Position numbers and translations under genes: made by a program. Positions 1 to 8,691 of a stretch of 39,404 nucleotides of DNA are shown piece after piece. Source of the DNA: Bacteroidales bacterium (GTDB lineage Bacteria; Bacteroidota; Bacteroidia; Bacteroidales; WCHB1-69); contig JAEEQA010000012.1 of NCBI GenBank assembly GCA_016285085.1, forward strand, positions 1 through 39,404, in the 5' to 3' direction. Under the pieces are notes generated by a model. It saw only the letters and a program-made list of their open reading frames with translations. It made no database searches and was not told the origin of the DNA. Numbering within the stretch: position 1 is the first letter of the stretch; the number at the start of each line of letters is the position of its first letter.

Positions 1-566
1 CCGTCACCTTCATCGTCAAACTCGCTGAAACGAAGCATCCGGTTCTCCATGTCAATGCTAAAGCTCTGGTCGAAACTGAACGGGATAATGACCCTGCCGG
101 CAGTGTCAACCGCACCATATTTACCATTCTTTGTCATGCAAGCGTAGCCGCGATAAAACCAGGTGTTCATATCAATACATTCCAGACAATCGATGTCGTG
201 TTCGTATTCCATGGGCAAGATCCAACGCATGTTTTTGTCAATCAGTCCCATTCTGTCATCGCTTACCACAAGGAATCGTGAGGTGGCTTTCTCGTTGACA
301 TATTGTCGGTAGATGTGATATTGTGCGGGAAGCAGTACTTTACCATCAAGGTTGATGATGCCTTGTAGGTAGTTGGTGTCGGTGAAAATGGCCAATCCGC
401 AGTCAACGTAAAGCATGAAATCGGTATTGTAGCGGGTATCGTATTGCTGCACAATCTTTTTCAATTGCGCTATACGTTCTGCACTCTGCTGTGCGGTAAG
501 CTTCGGGTTTTGTCCAATGGCCAATAGGGGTAATAAGACCATTGCAAGGGCGATGATGCGTTTCAT
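1..566 (-). CDS. WG-repeat-like secreted protein (partial, C-terminus off the window edge)
   Basis: Continuous reading frame from ATG (minus, 566) with signal peptide MKRIIALAMVLLPLLAIGQ and WG-like repeats (GLIDKNMRWILPMEYEH, GKYGAVDTAGRVIIPFSFD). Not in the ORF track because it has no stop inside the window. Confidence 0.75.
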   Translation of the reverse strand, partial: MKRIIALAMVLLPLLAIGQNPKLTAQQSAERIAQLKKIVQQYDTRYNTDFMLYVDCGLAIFTDTNYLQGIINLDGKVLLPAQYHIYRQYVNEKATSRFLVVSDDRMGLIDKNMRWILPMEYEHDIDCLECIDMNTWFYRGYACMTKNGKYGAVDTAGRVIIPFSFDQSFSIDMENRMLRFSEFDDEGD

Positions 567-589
567 GAATTCTTTTTTTATTTTGGGTG

Positions 590-597
590 CAAAGATA
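590..597 (-). promoter_or_regulatory. Bacteroidetes -7 box TATCTTTG upstream of the WG-repeat gene
   Basis: Reverse complement of caaagata; matches TAnnTTTG. Confidence 0.5.
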
Positions 598-621
598 GAA
601 AAAAATCAGGTAATTTCTGCT

Positions 622-1929
622 TTAAAGGGAATGATCCATTTTAGCCAACAAGTCGGCCACAATAAAGGTGCTGCCTCCGATGTAGAGAGCATCCTCTTTA
701 TTGAGCTGTTGCTTCAGTTGTAAATATGTGTCATAAACAGAAAGGGAACTCGGCACGGCGTTGAGTCCTGCCGCCAGCATCTTGTTTACAATCTTTTCCG
801 GCTCTTCCGCCCGCGCTACCGATGCCTTGCACACGGTGTATTTCGCTTTTTGGGGTAAAAGATGGATGATGCTGTCAATATCCTTGTCGTTCACAAATCC
901 GATGATGCAATGCAATTGCTGGCAAGATAAGCTGGTGAGCTGTTTTGAAAGGAAAGTGAAGCCCCCGCTGTTGTGTCCGGTGTCGCAAATGACAAGGGGA
1001 TTTTGGGCGATAATTTCCCAGCGTCCGTGCAAATGCGTGTTTTTCAGTACATTCTCAATGGCTCGAACAAGGGTATTCACCATATTATCTGTACAGGGAT
1101 GGAGTACGAGGACGCTCTTGACGAAGGTGGCCACATTTTCTAACTGGTAGTCGCCAGGGAGGGGGAGTTTTACGCTGTCAATCAGGTTTTTATGTTGATA
1201 TTGAATGCGGATGGTTCTGGCAGCGACATTGGTATCGTCGAGGGTGGTCACCTCCACATCTTCTGTGGTGTGGAGCGGCGCGTGCAGGGCGGCGGCTTTC
1301 GCCTCGAAAACGGGTTGGGTTTTCTCCTGTCGTTTTCCAATCACAACGGGTACACCTTCCTTGATGATGCCTGCCTTTTCGCCTGCAATCTTCGCCAATG
1401 TGTCGCCTAATAACTGTGTGTGGTCCAGCGAGATATTGGTGATGATGCACAGTTGGGGATGGATGATGTTGGTGGCATCGAGCCTTCCTCCTAACCCTAC
1501 CTCCACAATGGCAATATCTACTTTTTGGGAGGCGAAATGGTAGAAGGCCAGTGCGGTGGTCATCTCAAAAAACGAAGGCTCAATGACTTTGAACTGTTCG
1601 TTGTACTTTTCAAAGAAATCCACCACGGCCTCTTTCGAGATCATCTCGCCGTTGACACGGATGCGTTCGCGGAAATCCACCAGATGCGGAGAAGTGTACA
1701 ATCCGACCTTCATCCCTAACTCCTGATAGAAAGAGGCGAGCAGGTGCGAGGTGGAGCCTTTCCCGTTGGTGCCGGCCACATGGATGCACTTCAGCTGCTG
1801 TTCAGGATGCCCGACGACTGCGGTCAGGGCTTCGATATTTTCAAAACCTTCCTTGTACGCACTGCTGCCCACCTTGTGGTACATGGGCAGTGCGGTGAAA
1901 ATGTTGTTGAGAATGGATTCGTAGGTCAT
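622..1929 (-). CDS. folC: Bifunctional folylpolyglutamate synthase/dihydrofolate synthase
   Basis: Mur-ligase-like motifs: HVAGTNGKGSTSHLLASF, VEVGLGGRLDATNII, SLDHTQLLGDTLAKIAGEKAGI. Confidence 0.93.
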   Translation of the reverse strand: MTYESILNNIFTALPMYHKVGSSAYKEGFENIEALTAVVGHPEQQLKCIHVAGTNGKGSTSHLLASFYQELGMKVGLYTSPHLVDFRERIRVNGEMISKEAVVDFFEKYNEQFKVIEPSFFEMTTALAFYHFASQKVDIAIVEVGLGGRLDATNIIHPQLCIITNISLDHTQLLGDTLAKIAGEKAGIIKEGVPVVIGKRQEKTQPVFEAKAAALHAPLHTTEDVEVTTLDDTNVAARTIRIQYQHKNLIDSVKLPLPGDYQLENVATFVKSVLVLHPCTDNMVNTLVRAIENVLKNTHLHGRWEIIAQNPLVICDTGHNSGGFTFLSKQLTSLSCQQLHCIIGFVNDKDIDSIIHLLPQKAKYTVCKASVARAEEPEKIVNKMLAAGLNAVPSSLSVYDTYLQLKQQLNKEDALYIGGSTFIVADLLAKMDHSL

Positions 1930-1941
1930 GGTGAGGATGGA

Positions 1942-3711
1942 TTACCTCGAAATCGTCAGCTTTTTATTAACATACTGACCATTAGGTAGTTCAATGCGGA
2001 TAATATAGAGACCTGTCGGCCAACTGGAGCAGTTGACGGTGCGTTCTTCCGCGATGGTGTTCTCCCGATAGATGATTTGTCCGAAGGCGTTGAATACGGT
2101 CATGGAGGTGGCCGTCGGCGTGGTGACCACAAACTGCGACTGAGCGGGATTGGGCAGGATGTGTATTGCCGACAGTTGGATGTTCATGACGAGGTCGTTA
2201 GTGTCGATGGAGGTCGTGTCGGTCGGTATCGTGTCAGACGGGATGGTGTCGGTGGGGACGTCGGGGTTGAGGTTGTGGCCCACGGTGAAGATGAACGGGT
2301 CGGGCTCTCCGATGAGCGGGTAGGTTTCGCGGCGGCCCGATTCGTCTTTTGCCAACAGGTAGTACTCCACCTGGCAGGTGTCGGTGATGCCGCTGATGGT
2401 GCCGGCCCAGGTCTCGCCGCTCACAAGCGTCATCGGGGTGCCGTTCCACGGACTGGTGCCGAGCGAGTCGGTGATGCGATAGTAAATTCTGACAGAGTCG
2501 GCTACGATGGCTTGATGGCTGAGGTTCTTGATGTTGGCAGCAAGGATGAAGGCCGAATCGTAGGGCTGTGAGCCAAGGGTGGGGTAGTGGGTGATGCGCA
2601 GCATCCCGAGGTCGGGAATCTCGTGGGTGCGGCAGTGCAGTGCATCGGTGTTCTCCCACGGCGTGCTGCTCTTTTCCATGATGGGCACGATGGTGTAGCC
2701 CGGCATGGCCTGCTGATACACGGCGATGGCGTCATCGTCGTAGCTGGTGCCCGTTACGGGTACGAACACGTGGTCGTTGAGTATCAGACTGTTGGTATAG
2801 GGGGTGCGGGCATTGCTGACCACGCTGCCCGGCTCGAACACACGATATACCTTATATTTATTACCCCATGGTGTGGTGGCGTTGGCGAAATAGTTAGCCA
2901 CATCCTCATAGTTCTGATAGTTGCTGGCGCCTGTGGGTAGCTGTGCGATGAGGATCTTGTCCACACCGAGAAATTTGCCCCAGCAGTCGATGTGGGCAAT
3001 ATAGTCGCCTTGCGGGTCGATGGTGACGTGGTAGTTGTTGATGCCGAGGTAGTCGTTGCAGTACTGGAGAATCTGCGCCTGTGTGAGGTCGTCGTTCTCG
3101 TTGTAAAGCAGATCGTCGGAGGCGGCGGTGCCGTAGCCGTCAGACATATAGTTGCCACCCGTATGTATGATAGGGAAGTCAAAATGGTTGATGTTCAAAA
3201 AGTTGGCCATGATAGCCATGTGGGCGTCGTCGTTGGGACGCGCGGGACGGTTGTAGGTGAAGTCGGCCACGCCAAACTCGTCGTTGCCGTCGAGGATGAA
3301 CCACGGACCAAAGTCGCGGGTCCAGTAGCTATCGACGGAACCCACCACGAAATTCACGTTGTTCATGTTCACCCCGTTGTTTTGCAGCTGGTTGCGCACG
3401 GTGTTCTGCTGGTAGGTGGTGCTGACAGCCACTGTAACGGTGACGAGCTCCGACATCTGGGCGATGAGGTTGTAAGGGATGCCGAAACCGCTGTAGCCGG
3501 GGTAGGCGATCAGCACGCCCTGGCAGCGTTCAAACTCGGCGATGCTCACTACAGGGGCGTCAGGGGGAGTGGAGGTGCGCAAGCGTTCCGACAATTCGTG
3601 CCAACGCAGAATATCTTCCGCGGTCAGCTCATAGCGCTGTTGCGTTTCTTGTGCCTGTAAAATATTGATAATTAAGATGAAAAGAAAAGAAAAAATAGAA
3701 ATTTTCTTCAT
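1942..3711 (-). CDS. Agmatine deiminase / Porphyromonas-type peptidylarginine deiminase (PPAD)-like secreted protein with T9SS C-terminal sorting domain
   Basis: Signal peptide MKKISIFSFLFILIINILQAQ; guanidino-modifying-enzyme motifs YWTRDFGPW, HTGGNYMSDGYG, HIDCWGKFL, NSLILNDHVFVPVTG, TDALHCRTHEIPD; C-terminal LPNPAQSQFVV...GLYIIRI..GQYVNKKLTI. ORF extends to 3747; start chosen at 3711. Confidence 0.85.
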   Translation of the reverse strand: MKKISIFSFLFILIINILQAQETQQRYELTAEDILRWHELSERLRTSTPPDAPVVSIAEFERCQGVLIAYPGYSGFGIPYNLIAQMSELVTVTVAVSTTYQQNTVRNQLQNNGVNMNNVNFVVGSVDSYWTRDFGPWFILDGNDEFGVADFTYNRPARPNDDAHMAIMANFLNINHFDFPIIHTGGNYMSDGYGTAASDDLLYNENDDLTQAQILQYCNDYLGINNYHVTIDPQGDYIAHIDCWGKFLGVDKILIAQLPTGASNYQNYEDVANYFANATTPWGNKYKVYRVFEPGSVVSNARTPYTNSLILNDHVFVPVTGTSYDDDAIAVYQQAMPGYTIVPIMEKSSTPWENTDALHCRTHEIPDLGMLRITHYPTLGSQPYDSAFILAANIKNLSHQAIVADSVRIYYRITDSLGTSPWNGTPMTLVSGETWAGTISGITDTCQVEYYLLAKDESGRRETYPLIGEPDPFIFTVGHNLNPDVPTDTIPSDTIPTDTTSIDTNDLVMNIQLSAIHILPNPAQSQFVVTTPTATSMTVFNAFGQIIYRENTIAEERTVNCSSWPTGLYIIRIELPNGQYVNKKLTISR

Positions 3712-3734
3712 TTTGGTATGGATTTTTGGGAATG

Positions 3735-3742
3735 CAAAAATA
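3735..3742 (-). promoter_or_regulatory. -7 box TATTTTTG upstream of the PPAD-like gene
   Basis: Reverse complement of caaaaata; matches TAnnTTTG. Confidence 0.5.
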
Positions 3743-3756
3743 CGCAATTCTTGTTA

Positions 3757-3796
3757 CAAAAACAACCCGCCCCCGTCTTGCGACGAGGGCGGGGTT
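3757..3796 (-). terminator. Rho-independent-like terminator after the hydrogenase operon
   Basis: Minus strand AACCCCGCCCTCGTCGCAAGACGGGGGCGGGTTGTTTTTG: GC-rich imperfect stem followed by a T tract, downstream of the hydC-like stop. Confidence 0.65.
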
Positions 3797-3806
3797 CGAT
3801 TTCAAT

Positions 3807-3834
3807 GTAGAGACGTGCCATGGCGCGTCTCTAC
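3807..3834. repeat. 28-bp near-palindromic dispersed repeat GTAGAGACGTGCCATGGCGCGTCTCTAC
   Basis: Palindrome with one mismatched position pair; same GTAGAGACG...CGTCTCTAC ends as 20160..20187. Confidence 0.85.
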
Positions 3835-3849
3835 GGATGGGTTATGGAA

Positions 3850-4341
3850 TTATTCCATGTTGCGGTATTCGTCAACAATACCCTTGATGTCGGCGGGGGT
3901 GAGACGGCCATAGACCTTGTCGCCAACCATGGCAACAGGTGCCAGACCGCAAGCGCCCACGCAACGCAGACAGGTCAGGGAGAACTTGCCGTCGGGAGTG
4001 GTCTGACCCACCTCGAGGTTGAGCTCCTTCTTGAATGCGTCAAGAACCTTCTCGGCACCACGCACGTAGCAGGCCGTACCCAAGCATACGCTGATCGGGT
4101 ACTTGCCCTTCGGGGTCATGGTGAAGAATGCGTAGAATGACACCACACCGTAAACCTTGGCGGTCGGGATGTGCAGACATTCAGCAATCAACTCCTGAAC
4201 CTCAGCAGGAAGATAGCCCAAGAAGTCCTGAGTCTGGTGCAGAACATTGATCAATTCACCGGGATCGTTGTTGAATTTGTTACAGATGTCAATGACTTTT
4301 TCTCTGACATCCTTGTTCAATTTGATGATAATCTTATCCAT
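3850..4341 (-). CDS. hydC: NADH-dependent [FeFe]-hydrogenase, NuoE-like 2Fe-2S subunit (HydC-like)
   Basis: Thioredoxin-like 2Fe-2S signature: SVCLGTACYVRGAEKVLDAFKKEL...FSLTCLRCVGACGLAPVAMV. Confidence 0.9.
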   Translation of the reverse strand: MDKIIIKLNKDVREKVIDICNKFNNDPGELINVLHQTQDFLGYLPAEVQELIAECLHIPTAKVYGVVSFYAFFTMTPKGKYPISVCLGTACYVRGAEKVLDAFKKELNLEVGQTTPDGKFSLTCLRCVGACGLAPVAMVGDKVYGRLTPADIKGIVDEYRNME

Positions 4342-4368
4342 TTTTTTGAAACTTTCTTGATTACTAAA

Positions 4369-6156
4369 TTATTTTTCAACATCCACTTCCACCGTGGTCT
4401 GTCTGTCGAAGTAGTGCGTGTGCAGCAGTTCGTGAGACTTGTGACCGCAGGGCTCGCCAAGGAATTCCTTGTAGATGGCCTGGATGGACGGGTTCTCGTG
4501 CGATTTACGGATGGGCATTTCGCGGTCGGCGCGGTAGATGGCCTCCCAACGAGCCTTGATGATGTCGCTGTTACCGTGGTGCAGCGGCTGACCACCACCG
4601 TCGATACAACCGCCGGGGCAGGCCATGATCTCGATGGCGTGGAACTGGCTCTTACCAGCCTTGATGTCCTCTAACAACTTGCGGGCGTTGTGCAGACCGT
4701 GAGCGATACCGATGTTGAGTTTCAAGCCGTCAACGTCGATGGTAGCGCTACGCACACCTTCCAAACCACGGAGTTCCTCGAAGTCGATCTTCGGGAGGGT
4801 CTTCTTGGTGATGACCTCGTAAGCCGTACGGACGGCAGCCTCGATCACACCGCCAGTGGTACCGAAGATGACACCAGCACCGGTGGATTCGCCGAGCGGG
4901 CTGTCGAACGGGATGGGCTCGAGAGCGTTGAAGTCGATGTTGGCCATCTTGATGAGGCGGGCCAGCTCACGGGTGGAGATGGAGTAGTCCACATCGGGAT
5001 TGCCGTTGACTTTGAACTCGTCGCGGCTGCATTCGTATTTCTTGGCCAAGCAGGGCATCACAGAAACGCTGATCATATCCTCGCGTTTGCAGTTGATCTT
5101 CTCAGCGAAGTAGGATTTGGCGATGGCGCCGAACATCTGCTGCGGAGATTTAGCGGTGGACGGAAGGTCGCGCATTTCCGGGAACTGGTGCTCGAAGAAG
5201 TTGACCCAAGCGGGGCAGCAGGAGGTGAGGATCGGGAGCGGAACGCTCTTGTCGCCAGCCAAGTATTTGGTCAGACGGCCGATGAGCTCGGTACCCTCTT
5301 CCATGATGGTCAAGTCGGCGCTCCAGTCGGTGTCGAATACATAGTCGAAACCGAGAGCCTTGAGAGCGGCAGCCAATTTGCCGGTAACGATGCTACCGGG
5401 TTCCATGCCGAACTCTTCGCCGAGGGCGACACGCACAGCGGGAGCCACCTGCACGACGGTCTTCTTGTTCGGGTCGGCGATGGCGCGGATGATCTTGGGA
5501 GTGTGGTCCACTTCCGTAAGAGCTCCCACGGGGCAGACGGCGACACACTGACCGCAGAAGGTACAGGGTGAGAGTTCGAGGTGCTGGTTGAAAGCGGTGG
5601 AGACCACTGCCGGGAAGCCACGTTCGATAGCGGAAAGGGCACCCACGGTCTGCATTTCGTTACACATGGTCTCGCAACGACGGCACATCACGCACTTGTT
5701 CATATCGCGGATGATGGACGGAGAAACCTCAACCTGGTAGGTGGACTGTTCGTGAGCCTCACCAACGAAGGGATTCTCGCGGATGCCGAAGCGGATAGCC
5801 AGGGCCTGAAGCTCGCAGTTGCCGCTCTTGGCGCACTGGAGGCAATCGTTCGGGTGGTCGCTGAGGATGAGCTCAAGGACGGTTTTGCGGGCGTTGATCA
5901 CGCGGATGGAGTTGGTGCGAACGACCATGCCTTCCATACATTCGGTGACGCAAGCGGGAGCGAGGTTTCTGCGCTTCTCAACTTCGACGACGCAGATACG
6001 GCATCCGCCGGGTTTGTTGTGGACATCCATGCCTTTGAATTCAAAGTGGCAAAGGGTCGGGATGTCGATGCCCATGCTTTGTGCGGCTTTAAGAATGGTA
6101 GTCCCTTTCGGAACTTCAACTTCTCTATTATCGATGGTTAATTTGATTGTATTCAT
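4369..6156 (-). CDS. hydA: [FeFe]-hydrogenase catalytic subunit (HydA, bifurcating/NADH-dependent type)
   Basis: H-cluster motifs L1 TSCCPAW, L2 MPCLAKKYE, L3 EIMACPGGCIDGGGQP; N-terminal 2Fe-2S domain and additional FeS cysteine motifs. Confidence 0.95.
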   Translation of the reverse strand: MNTIKLTIDNREVEVPKGTTILKAAQSMGIDIPTLCHFEFKGMDVHNKPGGCRICVVEVEKRRNLAPACVTECMEGMVVRTNSIRVINARKTVLELILSDHPNDCLQCAKSGNCELQALAIRFGIRENPFVGEAHEQSTYQVEVSPSIIRDMNKCVMCRRCETMCNEMQTVGALSAIERGFPAVVSTAFNQHLELSPCTFCGQCVAVCPVGALTEVDHTPKIIRAIADPNKKTVVQVAPAVRVALGEEFGMEPGSIVTGKLAAALKALGFDYVFDTDWSADLTIMEEGTELIGRLTKYLAGDKSVPLPILTSCCPAWVNFFEHQFPEMRDLPSTAKSPQQMFGAIAKSYFAEKINCKREDMISVSVMPCLAKKYECSRDEFKVNGNPDVDYSISTRELARLIKMANIDFNALEPIPFDSPLGESTGAGVIFGTTGGVIEAAVRTAYEVITKKTLPKIDFEELRGLEGVRSATIDVDGLKLNIGIAHGLHNARKLLEDIKAGKSQFHAIEIMACPGGCIDGGGQPLHHGNSDIIKARWEAIYRADREMPIRKSHENPSIQAIYKEFLGEPCGHKSHELLHTHYFDRQTTVEVDVEK

Positions 6157-6171
6157 TTATCTAATACTTTA

Positions 6172-7965
6172 TTATTTAATACTAATTGCGTTAAACTTAC
6201 ATTTTTCGTAGCAAGTGCCGCACTTGATACAGGCGTTCTGGTCGATTTCGTGCGGGTTCTTGACGGTGCCGTGGATAGCGCCAACCGGACATGCTCTTGC
6301 GCAGGCGGTGCAACCCTTACACTTGTCAGGATCGATGACATACTGTTTGAGGGCCTTGCACTGACCGGCAGGACATTTCTTATCGACAACGTGTGCCACG
6401 TACTCATCCCAGAAGTTGTCGATGGTGGACAACACCGGGTTCGGGGAGGTCTGACCCAAGCCGCAGAGAGCAGTGTCTTTGATGACGTGGGCGAGGTTAC
6501 GCAATTCTTCAAGGTCTTCCATCGTGCCCTTGCCTTCGGTGATCTTCACGAGGATTTCGTGGAGACGCTTGTTACCGATACGGCAGGGTGAGCACTTACC
6601 GCAGGATTCTTCCACGGTGAATTCGAGGTAGAACTTGGCGACAGAAACCATACAGGAGGTTTCGTCCATCACAATCATACCACCGGAGCCCATCATGGAG
6701 CCGGCAGCGATGAGGTTTTCGTAATCGATCGGGGTGTCGAGGAACTTCTCGGTCAAGCAGCCGCCGGAGGGACCACCGGTCTGGACGGCTTTGAACTTCT
6801 TGCCGTTCTTGATACCGCCACCGATTTCGTAGATGACTTCGCGAAGGGTGATGCCCATCGGAACCTCGATCAAACCGACGTTGTTGATCTGGCCAGCCAA
6901 AGCGAACACCTTGGTACCTTTGGATTTCTCGGTACCGATGGAGGAGAACCATTCCCAACCCTTGTTGATGATAACGGGGATGTTGGCGAGGGTCTCGACG
7001 TTGTTCACGTTGGAGGGTTTCTTCATGTAACCTTCAACAGCCGGGAACGGCGGTTTGAAGGTGGGTTCGCCGCGGAGACCTTCCATAGAGTGGATGAGGG
7101 CGGTCTCTTCACCGCAGACGAATGCGCCGGCACCATAACGGAGCTCGATATCGAAATCGAAGTCGGTGCCGAAGATGTTCTTGCCGAGGAGGCCGTATTC
7201 GCGGGCCTGGCCGATAGCCACCTGCAGGCGGTGGATAGCCAGCGGGTACTCAGCGCGGATGTAAACCAAACCCTTGGTGGCGCCGATGCAGAAACCGCCG
7301 ATAGCCATAGCTTCGATGACGGTGTGCGGGTCACCTTCGAGGATGGAACGATCCATGAACGCACCCGGGTCACCCTCGTCGGCGTTGCAGATCATGTACT
7401 TCTGGTCAGCTTTGTTGGGACGGCAGAGGCTCCATTTCAAACCGGTGGGGAAGCCGGCACCGCCACGACCGCGAAGACCGGATTTCTTGATATCCTCGAT
7501 AGTGGCTTCGGGGTCATTTCTCTCGAGCACGCTGGCGAGGGCCTTGTAACCGTCGCGGGCGATGTACTCGTCGATGTTTTCGGGGTTGATGAAACCGCAG
7601 TTACGCAAAGCGATACGCATCTGTTTCTTGTAGAAACCCATGTGTTTGGAGTCGGCTTTGTGTTCCTGGCTCTTGGGGTCAAGATAGAGGAGGCGCTGAA
7701 CCTTTCTGCCCTTGACGATGTGCTCGTCAACGATTTCGCGGCAGTCTTCGGGTTTCACCTGGGTGTAGAACGTGTTGTCAGGAAGCATCTTGACGATGGG
7801 GCCTTTCTCGCAGAAACCGAAGCAGCCGGTACCCACGACCTGAACATCATTCTCTAAATTCTTCTCTTTGATGAGTTGTTCAAAATTCTCTTTAATCTTG
7901 GCGCTTTGGGAGGCGTGGCAACCCGTACCGCCGCAAATCAAGATATGGTATTTGTAATTAGCCAT
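6172..7965 (-). CDS. hydB: NADH-dependent [FeFe]-hydrogenase, NuoF-like flavoprotein subunit (HydB)
   Basis: N-terminal thioredoxin-like 2Fe-2S domain, NuoF motifs GRGGAGFPTGLKW, NADEGDPGAFMDR, ESCGKCSPCRIG, C-terminal 2x[4Fe-4S] CKGCTACARACP/CIKCGTCYEKCK. Confidence 0.95.
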   Translation of the reverse strand: MANYKYHILICGGTGCHASQSAKIKENFEQLIKEKNLENDVQVVGTGCFGFCEKGPIVKMLPDNTFYTQVKPEDCREIVDEHIVKGRKVQRLLYLDPKSQEHKADSKHMGFYKKQMRIALRNCGFINPENIDEYIARDGYKALASVLERNDPEATIEDIKKSGLRGRGGAGFPTGLKWSLCRPNKADQKYMICNADEGDPGAFMDRSILEGDPHTVIEAMAIGGFCIGATKGLVYIRAEYPLAIHRLQVAIGQAREYGLLGKNIFGTDFDFDIELRYGAGAFVCGEETALIHSMEGLRGEPTFKPPFPAVEGYMKKPSNVNNVETLANIPVIINKGWEWFSSIGTEKSKGTKVFALAGQINNVGLIEVPMGITLREVIYEIGGGIKNGKKFKAVQTGGPSGGCLTEKFLDTPIDYENLIAAGSMMGSGGMIVMDETSCMVSVAKFYLEFTVEESCGKCSPCRIGNKRLHEILVKITEGKGTMEDLEELRNLAHVIKDTALCGLGQTSPNPVLSTIDNFWDEYVAHVVDKKCPAGQCKALKQYVIDPDKCKGCTACARACPVGAIHGTVKNPHEIDQNACIKCGTCYEKCKFNAISIK

Positions 7966-7984
7966 TCTATAAATTTTTTATGGG

Positions 7985-8380
7985 TTATTTATCAATTTTT
8001 TCGTAGTTAACGGGGATGATGCCATCCAACAGTTCGTTGCCGGCAAGGTATTTGTCAACCAATTCGGTGGCTTTGGCGGGGGTGATGTAGCCGAAGACGA
8101 CCGGATCCTGACCGGGTTTCTTCACCTCGACGGTGGGTTCTGCATAGCAGTAGCCCATACAACCAGTCTGGGTCACCACGACGGGGAGTTTGCGGTCATT
8201 GCACTCGTTGATGATGGTTTCCATCACCTGCTTGGCACCGGAGGCGATACCGCAGGTGGCCATAGCGACCTTGACCTGAATCATGTTGTCAACATTGTCG
8301 CCCATTTCGCGCAACTGCAAGCTGGATTGAAGCTGTTCTCTCTTCTTCTTCAAATCCGCTAATGATTTGATTTTTTCCAT
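7985..8380 (-). CDS. Small thioredoxin-like [2Fe-2S] ferredoxin-type hydrogenase-associated protein
   Basis: MEKIKSLADLKKKREQ...KVAMATCGIASGAKQVMETI...VVVTQTGCMGYCYAEPTVEV; first gene of the hydrogenase cluster. ORF extends to 8464; start chosen at 8380. Confidence 0.85.
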   Translation of the reverse strand: MEKIKSLADLKKKREQLQSSLQLREMGDNVDNMIQVKVAMATCGIASGAKQVMETIINECNDRKLPVVVTQTGCMGYCYAEPTVEVKKPGQDPVVFGYITPAKATELVDKYLAGNELLDGIIPVNYEKIDK

Positions 8381-8440
8381 AGTTACCTTGTTTTTGTTTA
8401 TGATTAAATTATGGTTTTTGCGGTTTTCCAAAAAACGCGG

Positions 8441-8448
8441 CAAAGTTA
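8441..8448 (-). promoter_or_regulatory. -7 box TAACTTTG upstream of the hydrogenase operon
   Basis: Reverse complement of caaagtta; matches TAnnTTTG. Confidence 0.45.
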
Positions 8449-8573
8449 GTAATAAAAACCACATTATGGCTATTTTTCAAAAAAAAAATCCCCTTATTTA
8501 GGTATCCGATGAAATTCCCTAAAAACCACAAAAACATTCTACTTTTTTTCCCGCGACACTCAAACATTTTTAG

Positions 8574-8581
8574 TATTTTTG
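8574..8581 (+). promoter_or_regulatory. -7 box TATTTTTG for the rightward operon
   Basis: Matches TAnnTTTG, in the divergent intergenic region. Confidence 0.5.
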
Positions 8582-8691
8582 CACCCTCTCCTTGAGGATG
8601 GGTGACGGGCGTTTCTGCCCCACGAACTGCAATGGAATCCGCAACATTCTCAGGAGGTTTTTTGAAGGGTAAAATTGCTATCGGAACTCGT

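Noticed and set aside
2992-3660. 222-aa plus-strand ORF
   Set aside because: Antisense to the PPAD-like gene.
4690-5571. 293-aa plus-strand ORF
   Set aside because: Antisense to hydA, which carries all H-cluster motifs.
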